A stretch of DNA of 8,710 bases from an uncultured Propionibacteriaceae bacterium (GTDB taxonomy: Bacteria; Actinomycetota; Actinomycetes; Propionibacteriales; Propionibacteriaceae). The DNA lies in assembly GCA_945875065.1 (NCBI GenBank), contig CAMCJC010000092.1, forward strand, positions 1 to 8,710, written 5' to 3'. Below are positions 1 to 5,933 of the stretch, piece by piece; the stretch's first letter is position 1, and the number at the start of each line of letters is the position of its first letter. The position numbers and the translations under genes were made by a program. The notes under the pieces were generated by a model. The model was not told where the DNA came from. It saw nothing but the letters and a program-made list of their open reading frames with translations, and did no database searches.

Positions 1-444
1 GAGCGCCGGGTGCGGCTGCTCGACCGCCTGTTCGACGTTGCCGAGCAGCACCTTGAAGTCCGACGCATTCTCGAACAGCGATGCCCGCGTGTACCAGTGG
101 GTGTCGCCGTCGAGCTGGCTCATCACCTCGCTGAGGGCCGCCCGGTACGCGACCTCGATCCGTGCCAGGGCGTCGAGCGTCAACAACCGAAGGTTGCGGT
201 CGAAGTCGTATCGATCGATGAGTTCCTCGAACGTCGTCCCCGGCCGGAACCGGTGGCCGCTCCCCGGCATCTCGAACCCCCGCGCATAGGGCTGCAGCCG
301 GTAGTAGCCGATGTGAAACAGCGTCTCTGCGGCCGCTTCCTCGTCCGCGACCTCCAGCCCCCGCTGCACCATCAACTCAACCAGCTGCGGCGATGACAGC
401 GGCGGTTTCGTGAACACACCCGCGCCGCGTCGCCCGCCGTTCAT
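1..444 (-). CDS. Abi family (Abi_2, AbiD/AbiF-type) abortive infection protein, partial
   Basis: The minus strand is open from 444 to the window edge, giving the first 148 residues; the rest lies outside. Seen: a GxYYRLQPYAR stretch at residues 47-57, a GTTFEELIDRYDFDRNLR block at 69-86, and LDALARIEVAYRAAL at 90-104. This order (YYRL, then GT-FE--Y-FDR-LR, then LDA--RIEVA-R) is typical of the Abi_2 family, whose members abort phage infection and whose C-terminal half carries an RNxxxH HEPN ribonuclease motif. That half is not in the window, so activity cannot be judged; family length is usually about 300 residues. Two ATGs lie side by side (447 and 444). AAGGAGG ends 2 nt before the first and 5 nt before the second, so 444 is preferred. 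It follows argF on the same strand after a 78-nt gap. Family assignment is from remembered motifs, not a search. Confidence 0.8.
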   Translation of the reverse strand, partial: MNGGRRGAGVFTKPPLSSPQLVELMVQRGLEVADEEAAAETLFHIGYYRLQPYARGFEMPGSGHRFRPGTTFEELIDRYDFDRNLRLLTLDALARIEVAYRAALSEVMSQLDGDTHWYTRASLFENASDFKVLLGNVEQAVEQPHPAL

Positions 445-522
445 CATCGCCTCCTTGCCCCCAGAGTAGGGCGTGGGTCGACGCGAACCACGACCGGCCC
501 GGGCGACGCAGGACCGGCGATC

Positions 523-1515
523 TCAGCCGGCAAGCGTCGCTACCAGGAGCGCCTTGATGGTGTGCATTCGGTTCTCGGCTTGGTCGAAGACGATGCTCGC
601 CGGCGACTCAAACACCTCGTGCGTGACCTCCAGCGCATCCATTCCGGTGGCCTGGAATACCTCCTCGCCGACGGTGGTCTCGCGGTCGTGGAACGCAGGC
701 AGGCAGTGCATGAACTTCACGGCCGGGTTACCGGTCGCCTCCAGCATCGCCGCGTTGACCTGGTACGGCTTCAGCAATTCGATGCGCTCGGCCCACAGCT
801 CCTTCGGCTCGCCGAGGGACAACCACACGTCGGTGTGGAGGAAATCGACGCCCATAACACCGGCCGCGATGTCGTCGGTGATCATGATCCGCGCCCCGGT
901 CTCGGAGGCGATCCGCTCCGCCTGGGCCCGGACGTCGTCGCTGGTCTGCAACTCCTTCGGCGCGACGAGTCGGATGTCCGCCCCAACCATCGCCGCCGAG
1001 ATCAGGTTCGAGTTGCCCATGTTGTTGCGGACATCGCCGACGAACGCCCACGATGTCTCGGCCAACGGCTTGCCGGAGTGTTCGCGCATGGTGAGCTGAT
1101 CGGCAAGCACCTGGGTGGGGTGCCAGTCGTCGGTCAGGCCGTTGAAGACGGGGACACCGGCGTGCGCGGCTAGCGTCTCTACGGTTGCTTGCGCGAACCC
1201 GCGGTACTCGATGCCGTCGTACCAACGGCCCAGGACGCGGGCGGTGTCCGCTGCCGACTCCTTGTGCCCGATCTGCGAGCCCGACGGGTCTAGGTACGTG
1301 CTGTGCCCGCCCTGCTCCATGATCGCGACCTCGAACGCACAGCGCGTGCGGGTAGAGGTCTTCTCGAACAGCAGCGCGACCTTCTTTCCGAGCAGCCGCT
1401 GCCCCTCCCGGCCGGTGGCGCGCTCGGCCTTCAGCTCCGCCGCTAGGTCCAGCAGCGAGAGCCACTCGGCCGGTGTCAGGTCGGTTTCCTTCGTGAAGCT
1501 ACGTCCTTTGAGCAT
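523..1515 (-). CDS. argF: Ornithine carbamoyltransferase (ArgI/ArcB-type)
   Basis: Cytoplasmic enzyme that makes citrulline from ornithine and carbamoyl phosphate in arginine synthesis, or runs in reverse in the arginine deiminase pathway. The 330 residues show the carbamoyl-phosphate loop STRTR (54-58), HPTQ (132-135), the HCLPAFHD catalytic segment (270-277) and DQAENRMHTIKA near the C-terminus. The ornithine-side loop, usually VSMGE, reads LSLGE here (232-236). Length and the conserved SQIGHKES and GDVRNNMGNS segments resemble Escherichia coli ArgI and catabolic ArcB proteins rather than the shorter (about 310 aa) ArgF common in actinobacteria. No arcA, arcC or other arg gene lies in the window, so an anabolic or catabolic role is undecided; arcB is an equally fair symbol. 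The ATG at 1515 has AAAGG 7 nt upstream and a TACAAT -10 element further up. Its first nine codons are repeated at 3720-3746. Confidence 0.95.
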   Translation of the reverse strand: MLKGRSFTKETDLTPAEWLSLLDLAAELKAERATGREGQRLLGKKVALLFEKTSTRTRCAFEVAIMEQGGHSTYLDPSGSQIGHKESAADTARVLGRWYDGIEYRGFAQATVETLAAHAGVPVFNGLTDDWHPTQVLADQLTMREHSGKPLAETSWAFVGDVRNNMGNSNLISAAMVGADIRLVAPKELQTSDDVRAQAERIASETGARIMITDDIAAGVMGVDFLHTDVWLSLGEPKELWAERIELLKPYQVNAAMLEATGNPAVKFMHCLPAFHDRETTVGEEVFQATGMDALEVTHEVFESPASIVFDQAENRMHTIKALLVATLAG

Positions 1516-1543
1516 TTCAGGGCCTTTCGTCGGCGAAGCCGAA

Positions 1544-1549
1544 ATTGTA
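1544..1549 (-). promoter_or_regulatory. Candidate -10 element of argF
   Basis: On the minus strand TACAAT lies 28 nt before the argF start codon, a near-consensus housekeeping -10 hexamer. No convincing -35 hexamer is visible 16-18 nt upstream. The duplicated argF relic near 3766-3785 does not keep this hexamer although the flanking bases still align, which fits promoter function here and loss there. No clear ArgR box was found. Confidence 0.45.
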
Positions 1550-1601
1550 CCCGCGGCCAGACCTCAGCGGAGTTGGTGGGAAAACCCACGCCTCCCAGGT
1601 T

Positions 1602-2897
1602 CTAGCTACAGCCCTCGACGCCCACCGGTGGCAGGTCCGAGAACTTCACGGCCTTACGGTGCCGGGTGCCGTCGCTGGTGTCCCACTCGCGAACGAGGTA
1701 GCGGTTCCCCTCGAAGCCCTCGATGAGGTAGGTCGACGGCTGAGCCGAGTCGGCCTGCATCACGAAGTTCTGGCGCAGGTTCAACACGCCGTTGTCCCCG
1801 AGCGCCACCCATTCGCCTTCCAGACCGGAGAAACCGGCGACGCCATTGCCGTCTCTCGATGCCCCGCCTTCGATCAGGTAGAGCTCCTTCCAACCCGGGT
1901 GGTACAGCCACGTGCTCGGGTCCTCGGTTCCGAAAACACCGAGCACGTAGATCTCACCGGACCGCTCCAGCGCGACCTTTTCGCCCCAGGACTCGGGGGC
2001 CGGTTCCTGCGCCCCATCCGGGCTGACGAACACGGCTCGGCGGTCGGAGAGCACCTGTGCGCGTCCGTCGAACGACCTCCCGAGGATCGAGTTGGCGAAC
2101 TCGTCGACGAGCTTCGGCGCGCCGCCAGCTGCCAGGTCTAGGTGGTACAGCTTTCCACCGCGAGCGGAATCACTCTCGATCCAGTGCATGATCCACAGTT
2201 GCCCGTTCGACAGCTGCCAGTCGGCCGAGGCGAAGTCGATCTCGCCGGTGTCTAGAACCTTCGCTGGGTCATTGGCCGCTTGGTCGTCCCACACCTTCAG
2301 CCGGTCATCGGCCCCGAGATAGACGACGTAACGGCCGTCGCTCCGGTAAGTGCCGTTCTGGTAGGAGGCACGATCGTCGATAACCTGCTCCTGCGAATCG
2401 GCACCCGGGCCATGCCACTTCAGGGTGTCGGCGTCGGTCCCGTGGACCGCCACCCTGGCTCCCGATTTCAGGACGGTACCGCCGGGGAGCGCGTCGAGCG
2501 TGGGCGCCGCTTCGAGGGCCGCGCTCCAAGACTCCGAGAACGCGCGGGTACAGCCGTCGAGGGGCTTTGGATTCGGTTCCCCGATCGTCGGGCTCGCGGG
2601 CACTGGCATCAGGGTCGCGGCGGGTGTAGTCGGCTCCTGGCTAGGAGATCCAGAAGGCGTCGGCGACGCCGGCGAGCTGGGCGTCGCGAGGACCGGCGGG
2701 TTCGGGTTGAACGAACCCCCATATAGGTAGATAGCGCTAGCACTGGCAGCGAGGGTCACTGCGACAACGGCCGTGATGGCCCCGGCACGGCGACGAGCAG
2801 CCTTACGCCGCTGAGCAGTACGCCACATCCCCTCAGGAGTGAGGTTGGTTGCCACGGACTGGTCGTGGAGCAAGCCACGCAGATCATTGGTGTCCAT
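1602..2897 (-). CDS. Membrane-anchored sensor / anti-sigma-like protein, copy 1
   Basis: 431 residues, unrecognised as a named family. Seen in order: a short basic cytoplasmic segment (1-38) with DLRGLL at 5-10, the helix-like MWRTAQRRKAARRR, one transmembrane helix (about 39-59), a Pro/Ser/Thr-rich linker (about 62-110) and an ectodomain (116-431). The ectodomain has recurring strand units such as GRYVVYLG, GQLWIMHW, GKLYHLDL, AVFVSPDG and STWLYHPG, suggesting a beta-propeller. Its only two cysteines are C116 and C430, at the two ends. Start: an upstream in-frame ATG at 2930 exists, but ATG 2897 lies 1 nt after the sigma stop, has GGAG just upstream, and gives an N-terminus like those of proteins usually paired with SigE-family sigma factors. 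The tight spacing implies translational coupling. Inferred role: holds or modulates the sigma factor in response to an extracytoplasmic signal. There is no zinc-binding anti-sigma motif. Confidence 0.8.
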   Translation of the reverse strand: MDTNDLRGLLHDQSVATNLTPEGMWRTAQRRKAARRRAGAITAVVAVTLAASASAIYLYGGSFNPNPPVLATPSSPASPTPSGSPSQEPTTPAATLMPVPASPTIGEPNPKPLDGCTRAFSESWSAALEAAPTLDALPGGTVLKSGARVAVHGTDADTLKWHGPGADSQEQVIDDRASYQNGTYRSDGRYVVYLGADDRLKVWDDQAANDPAKVLDTGEIDFASADWQLSNGQLWIMHWIESDSARGGKLYHLDLAAGGAPKLVDEFANSILGRSFDGRAQVLSDRRAVFVSPDGAQEPAPESWGEKVALERSGEIYVLGVFGTEDPSTWLYHPGWKELYLIEGGASRDGNGVAGFSGLEGEWVALGDNGVLNLRQNFVMQADSAQPSTYLIEGFEGNRYLVREWDTSDGTRHRKAVKFSDLPPVGVEGCS

Positions 2898-2898
2898 G

Positions 2899-3423
2899 TC
2901 ACGCTCCAATCGTCTGGGCTTCAGCCACACGCATCTTCGCTAGAGCGCGGGCGGTGGTGGATTTGACAGTGCCTACGGCGATCCCCAGCTCGTAGGCGGT
3001 ATCGGCCTCCTTGAGGTCAGCGAGGAAGCGCAGCGTGATGACCGCTCGCTCACGAGGCGTCAGGGGGCGCAACAACTCGTCGATACAGGCGCTGACATCG
3101 TAGGTCTTCTCCGGGTTACCCCACGGGTGAGTCGCGACCGGCTCACTCGTCTGCTCGGTAGGCCTAAAGATCTGCTGGAAGCGTCGTCGACGACGCCACG
3201 AGTCATATGCCGAGTTGACCATGATGCGACGCACATACGACACCGGGTCGTCGGCCTTCATCACCGTACGCCACGAGCGGCAGGCCTTCTCCATCGCGGT
3301 CTGGACCAGCTCATCAGCGGCGTCGGCGCTGCCCGTCAACGAGCGAGCGATCTTGACGAGGTGACTCAGGTGCTCGCGGGCAAAGTCGGTGAAGTCCTCC
3401 TGGACTTCGCTCTTGCTGGGCAT
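2899..3423 (-). CDS. SigE-family ECF RNA polymerase sigma factor, copy 1
   Basis: 174-residue alternative sigma factor of the small two-domain ECF type. The sigma-2 domain (about 11-80) includes the helix ARSLTGSADAADELVQ, which corresponds to the core-binding and -10 region, and YVRRIMVNSAYDSWRRRRR. The sigma-4 domain (about 117-166) has LTPRERAVITLRFL and the helix-turn-helix TAYELGIAVGTVKSTTARAL that reads the -35 element. The overall pattern matches the actinobacterial SigE-like family (TIGR02983 type). The ATG at 3423 follows AAAGGAGG at a good distance. Its TGA stop lies 1 nt before the membrane-sensor start, so the two genes form an operon. A promoter-like AACC-N16-CGTC lies upstream and is shared with copy 2, suggesting autoregulation. 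It is about 57% identical without gaps to the first 174 residues of the fused paralogue (hand count 100/174). Confidence 0.92.
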   Translation of the reverse strand: MPSKSEVQEDFTDFAREHLSHLVKIARSLTGSADAADELVQTAMEKACRSWRTVMKADDPVSYVRRIMVNSAYDSWRRRRRFQQIFRPTEQTSEPVATHPWGNPEKTYDVSACIDELLRPLTPRERAVITLRFLADLKEADTAYELGIAVGTVKSTTARALAKMRVAEAQTIGA

Positions 3424-3446
3424 CTCGCCCTCCTTTCACCCATCCA

Positions 3447-3471
3447 GACGCACCACCGCGGGGAAAGGTTT
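3447..3471 (-). promoter_or_regulatory. Candidate ECF promoter of sigma copy 1
   Basis: Minus strand: AAACC (-35), a 16-nt spacer, then CGTC (-10), about 24 nt upstream of the start codon. AAC and CGTC with a 16-17 nt gap is the classical ECF sigma promoter form. The same arrangement precedes copy 2 at 5651-5675, and both spacers contain CCCCGCG. This supports promoter function and autoregulation. The -35 element overlaps the stop codon of the upstream reading frame at 3470. Confidence 0.6.
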
Positions 3472-3715
3472 ACACCCTCTCGCGCCGTGAGCGAGGCTCT
3501 CGTTCAGAGATGATGGTCTGGTCACCAGCCTGGATGTCGACGCCACGGCAACGGCGAAGCGCTGTGACGAGGGTCGCGATGCCGTCCCCGGTGGTACCTT
3601 CAAGTCGCCAAGATCCGGAGGGGCGCCCCATCACCAGCACACACGATGACCTGAAGAATCCCACCGCGGCAAGAGACTCACGCAGGTACCGAACGCGTTC
3701 CGGGTAGTGTTCAGT
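3470..3715 (-). other. Unrecognised reading frame, possible gene remnant
   Basis: This stretch lies between the argF relic and sigma copy 1 and is the only part of the inter-copy junction not explained by the duplication. On the minus strand a frame is open from within the argF relic to TAA at 3470, about 81 codons after position 3715. It has protein-like composition, for example YPERVRYLRES, then CVLVMGRPSGSW, then GDGIATLVTALRRC. The first possible start is GTG 3664 (64 residues), but no ribosome binding site precedes it. I do not recognise the family. It may be the C-terminal remnant of a gene cut at the recombination junction, or a chance open frame in GC-rich DNA. The overlapping plus-strand frame 3510-3707 is low-complexity Arg/Ser/Pro-rich and less convincing. 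Confidence 0.25.
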
Positions 3716-3765
3716 TTTTCTTCGTGAAGCTACGTCCTTTGAGCATCGCCGGGCCTTTCGTCGGC
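3711..3765 (-). pseudogene. Relic of the argF 5' end
   Basis: Positions 3720-3746 are identical over 27 nt to 1489-1515, the first nine codons of argF (MLKGRSFTK). Upstream, 3751-3765 is identical over 15 nt to 1520-1534, covering the argF ribosome binding site; four bases between these blocks differ. After codon nine the match ends and the frame stops at TGA (3713-3711), leaving an 11-residue peptide. The TACAAT -10 element of argF is not conserved. The relic sits downstream of sensor copy 2 exactly as argF sits downstream of sensor copy 1. It therefore marks the edge of the duplicated block. Confidence 0.85.
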
Positions 3766-3801
3766 AGGGCTGGCACCACTGCGCCCACCCCGCCGCGCGT
3801 C

Positions 3802-5628
3802 CTATTCGCAGGTCAGGTTGGAGACGTCGGGCAGGTCGGCGAACCGCACCGCTTTGACCTCCTTACCCGTGCCCTCGGGCCTTATCCGTACCAAGTAGCG
3901 GTTGCCGTCGCCCGTTCCCTTGATGCGGTACTCGTAGCCGCTGTCGGGAGTGGGTTCGAGCGCAACATCAGTGCGTAGGCTGACGATCCCCCTCGGCTCA
4001 GATGACCTCTGCTCGCTCGGCTCAATTGACAGCTGCTCGATCCACTCGCCGCTAATCCCAGGGACTATGAACTCGGCCCCGGAGCTCGGAGGGATCTCGA
4101 CGAGGCCAGACCAGCTGGGGTGGTACACCCAATGCTCGAAGACCTCGCTCTTCCCAAGCAACGTCATTCCGCTGCTTTCATCAACCGCCGCAAAGGCGCC
4201 CCACGCTTCCGGAGCCCGTTGCTGCATTCCGTCAGGTGAGACAAAGACGGCATGGGAGTAGACCCTAACCTGAGCACGACCTCCGAAGGCTCCCGCCAAC
4301 TCGACGTCGTCGAACTCTGCGACCAGTTTTGGTGCGTCATCGGAAAGCACGTCGACGTGGTACAGCTTGCCAGGTGGGAAGGGCTCCTCATTTTCTGGCT
4401 GCAGTAGCCACAGTTGCCCCTCCGAAAGGGCCCAGCGGCTGATCTTCTTCGAGTCTATGTCCCCGGTGTCGATGATTCTCGCCTGGGCATCGGGATTCTC
4501 GGAGTCCCAGAGTTTAAGCACATCGTTGGAGCTTCGATAGACGACGTACCGCCCGTCCGTCTCGTAATAGACGCGATCAGCATCCACATCCTCTACGAGG
4601 ACTATCTTCTCCCGACGAACACCGGGGGCGGGGTACCAGGTCAGCGAGGCGGGCGACCGGCCCGGCGTAGAGTCGATGGTTGCCCCAGATTTCAGGACGA
4701 TGCCCGATTCCATAGCCGGAGCGCCATTTGGCGCGGCGTTTAGCGCTTTGGTCCAGGAGTCTGGGAAGCCCCGCCTACACGCCGGCTTGGAGACGTCCCA
4801 CGGCTCCCACATCACTGGCTCGGTGATGGATGTCGCTGCAGGTGATGTCGGCTCCTGGCTAGGGGTTCCAGAAGGGGTCGGCGACCCCAACGGGCTGGGC
4901 GTCGCGAGTATCGGAGGGTTCGGATTGAACGAGCCCCCGTGAAGGTAAATAGCGCTGGCGCTGGCAGCAAGGGTCACAGCAACCGCGGCCGTGACGACCC
5001 CAGCACGGCGACGGGCAGCCTTATGCCGCTGAACGATCTGGCCGGGCGTCAGGCGGGTGCCGGAAGGAGAATTGAACAGGCGGCGCAGGTCTTCGTATCC
5101 ATGGCGTGCTCCGATCGCTTCAGGGTCGGCAACGCGCATCCGGCTCAGGGCGCGCGCCGATGTGGACTTGACGGTGCCTTCGGCTATCCCAAGCTCGTAG
5201 GCCGTCTCGGCTACGGTCAGACCAACGAGATGACGCAGCGTCACGACGGCACGTTCCTTGTCGGTCAAGGGGCGCATGAGATCGTCGATCACGCTGAGCC
5301 CATCAATAGTCTCGACACTGCGCCCCCAGGACGCTTGCGCGGGCGGATCGACGACGTCGGCGCGACCGCCGAACCGCCTTCGGAACCGCTGCTTGCGGCG
5401 CCACGCGTCGTACCCGGAATTGACCAAGACGCGCCTTACGTACGCCAGCGGCTCAGCCATATTCATCAAGGACCCAGAGGAGCGATACGCCTTCTCGAGC
5501 GCGATCTGCGCCAGGTCGTCGGCGGCGTCGGCGCTGCCGGTAAGTGACCGGGCGATCCGCACGAGCAGATCCAGATGCTCCTGGACGAACAGCACGAAGT
5601 CCTCCTGGACTTCACTGCGGCCTGTCAT
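3802..5628 (-). CDS. Fused ECF sigma factor / transmembrane / ectodomain sensor, copy 2
   Basis: One 608-residue frame joins what are two genes in copy 1. Residues 1-174 are a complete SigE-type ECF sigma factor: sigma-2 about 11-81, with ARSLTGSADAADDLAQ and YVRRVLVNSGYDAWRRKQR; sigma-4 about 117-166, with LTDKERAVVTLRHL and TAYELGIAEGTVKSTSARAL. Residues 175-208 correspond to the cytoplasmic start of sensor copy 1 (EDLRRLF, HKAARRR), 209-229 is the membrane helix, 232-268 a Pro/Ser/Thr linker and about 284-608 the ectodomain with GRYVVYRS, GQLWLLQ, KLYHVDV, AVFVSPDG and HWVYHPSW units. C284 and C607 are its only cysteines. The old sigma stop TGA is CGC here, and one base appears lost between 5091 and 5092. 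The start ATG follows AAAGGAGG. If real, this is a sigma factor tethered to the membrane; release would need proteolysis or a conformational signal. A sequencing deletion is the main alternative. Confidence 0.88.
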   Translation of the reverse strand: MTGRSEVQEDFVLFVQEHLDLLVRIARSLTGSADAADDLAQIALEKAYRSSGSLMNMAEPLAYVRRVLVNSGYDAWRRKQRFRRRFGGRADVVDPPAQASWGRSVETIDGLSVIDDLMRPLTDKERAVVTLRHLVGLTVAETAYELGIAEGTVKSTSARALSRMRVADPEAIGARHGYEDLRRLFNSPSGTRLTPGQIVQRHKAARRRAGVVTAAVAVTLAASASAIYLHGGSFNPNPPILATPSPLGSPTPSGTPSQEPTSPAATSITEPVMWEPWDVSKPACRRGFPDSWTKALNAAPNGAPAMESGIVLKSGATIDSTPGRSPASLTWYPAPGVRREKIVLVEDVDADRVYYETDGRYVVYRSSNDVLKLWDSENPDAQARIIDTGDIDSKKISRWALSEGQLWLLQPENEEPFPPGKLYHVDVLSDDAPKLVAEFDDVELAGAFGGRAQVRVYSHAVFVSPDGMQQRAPEAWGAFAAVDESSGMTLLGKSEVFEHWVYHPSWSGLVEIPPSSGAEFIVPGISGEWIEQLSIEPSEQRSSEPRGIVSLRTDVALEPTPDSGYEYRIKGTGDGNRYLVRIRPEGTGKEVKAVRFADLPDVSNLTCE

Positions 5629-5650
5629 CGCGACCTCCTTTCACCGCACT

Positions 5651-5675
5651 AACGCCACAGGTCGCGGGGAGGTTC
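5651..5675 (-). promoter_or_regulatory. Candidate ECF promoter of the fused sigma-sensor gene
   Basis: Minus strand: GAACC, a 16-nt spacer, then CGTT, about 23 nt before the start codon. It aligns with the copy 1 promoter (AAACC-N16-CGTC), including CCCCGCG inside the spacer and TGAAAGGAGG at the ribosome binding site. The last base of the -10 core differs (CGTT against CGTC), so the two sigma factors may differ in promoter choice. Confidence 0.55.
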
Positions 5676-5768
5676 TGTGCGCCGCGAAAGTCGCTGCTGG
5701 TGTCCCCTGAGCCTGTCAGGTCTCTTGACTGAAGGTGGACTGGACACACTAGGCGTCGAACCAGGACG

Positions 5769-5897
5769 ATGTCCCAAGGTGACGCGCCGCTTACCGAGAG
5801 CGGAGGCAGCACGTCGAGGATGATGGGTCGGTTCGCGACGCTGGCTGCGGCTGCGGCGGCGAGAGAGCTTCCCGAGACCGCAGCGGTTGTTGCCTGA
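5769..5897 (+). CDS. Possible 42-residue small protein upstream of the ABC module
   Basis: ATG 5769 opens a 42-codon frame ending at TGA 5895-5897, 36 nt before the permease start. The N-terminal half is polar (MSQGDAPLTESGGSTSR), followed by MMGRFATL, a run of six alanines and LPETAAVVA. AGGA lies only 2 nt before the ATG, a poor ribosome binding site distance; ATG 5820 and ATG 5823 are alternative starts. Its place ahead of a bacteriocin-type ABC module would suit a peptide substrate, but it has no clear signal peptide, no cysteine, no double-glycine cleavage site before a core, and does not look like lactococcin 972. LPETA resembles a sortase motif but lacks a following membrane helix. It may well be chance. 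Confidence 0.2.
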   Translation: MSQGDAPLTESGGSTSRMMGRFATLAAAAAARELPETAAVVA

Positions 5898-5933
5898 CCC
5901 AAGACCTCGCAACCCACCGCCTAAGGAGCCCTG

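Larger units (their letters stand above)
1489..3471. repeat. Duplicated block, copy 1 (argF start, sensor, sigma factor, promoter)
   Basis: This block runs from codon nine of argF to the promoter of sigma copy 1 and has the same gene order and orientation as 3720-5675. Offsets between matching points are 2231 nt at argF and 2205 nt at the sigma start codon. The region coding for the membrane helix and start of the linker (about 2690-2800) is closely similar in DNA to about 4910-5020; the ectodomains have diverged more. Confidence 0.85.
3720..5675. repeat. Duplicated block, copy 2 (argF relic, fused sigma-sensor, promoter)
   Basis: This is the second copy of the block at 1489-3471. It differs by truncation of argF to nine codons, loss of the argF -10 element, fusion of the sigma and sensor genes and substantial divergence of the ectodomain. 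The order, orientation and short spacing to argF sequence are preserved, which argues for one ancestral unit rather than two independent insertions. Confidence 0.85.
5629..5933. other. Divergent intergenic region
   Basis: About 305 nt separate the leftward fused sigma-sensor gene from the rightward ABC module. The left end holds the ribosome binding site and ECF-type promoter of the sigma gene. For the rightward module there are two weak promoter candidates: TTGACT at 5725-5730 with TAGGCG at 5750-5755 (19-nt spacer, long), and TACC at 5792-5795 with CGTC at 5812-5815 (16-nt spacer, resembling the ECF pattern but with a poorer -35). A short inverted repeat, CCTGA and TCAGG, lies at 5706-5720. 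A 42-codon open frame (5769-5897) is described separately. No convincing terminator, tRNA or repeat was seen. Confidence 0.5.

Noticed and set aside
445..522. CCGG-rich symmetric sequence between argF and the Abi gene as a terminator
   Set aside because: Only short, imperfect pairing and no T run.
562..1173. Plus-strand open frame antisense to argF
   Set aside because: Arg/Val/Leu-rich shadow typical of GC-rich coding DNA; argF on the other strand is certain.
1576..1589. Hairpin GTGGG-AAAA-CCCAC between the sensor gene and argF
   Set aside because: The stem is only 5 bp and no T run follows it on either strand, so it is not supportable as a terminator; it could still be a weak regulatory hairpin.
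2898..2930. Upstream ATG at 2930 as the start of sensor copy 1
   Set aside because: It would add 11 residues overlapping the sigma gene; ATG 2897 has the GGAG site and gives the N-terminus that aligns with copy 2.
1489..3765. The argF repeats as attachment sites (attL/attR) of an integrated element
   Set aside because: No integrase, recombinase or mobility gene lies between them, and the sequence beside both repeats is the same sensor-sigma unit, which fits duplication or homologous recombination better.
5612..5917. Minus-strand frame of 101 codons upstream of the fused sigma gene
   Set aside because: It overlaps the sigma start and its promoter region, has no ribosome binding site and shows no family motif.
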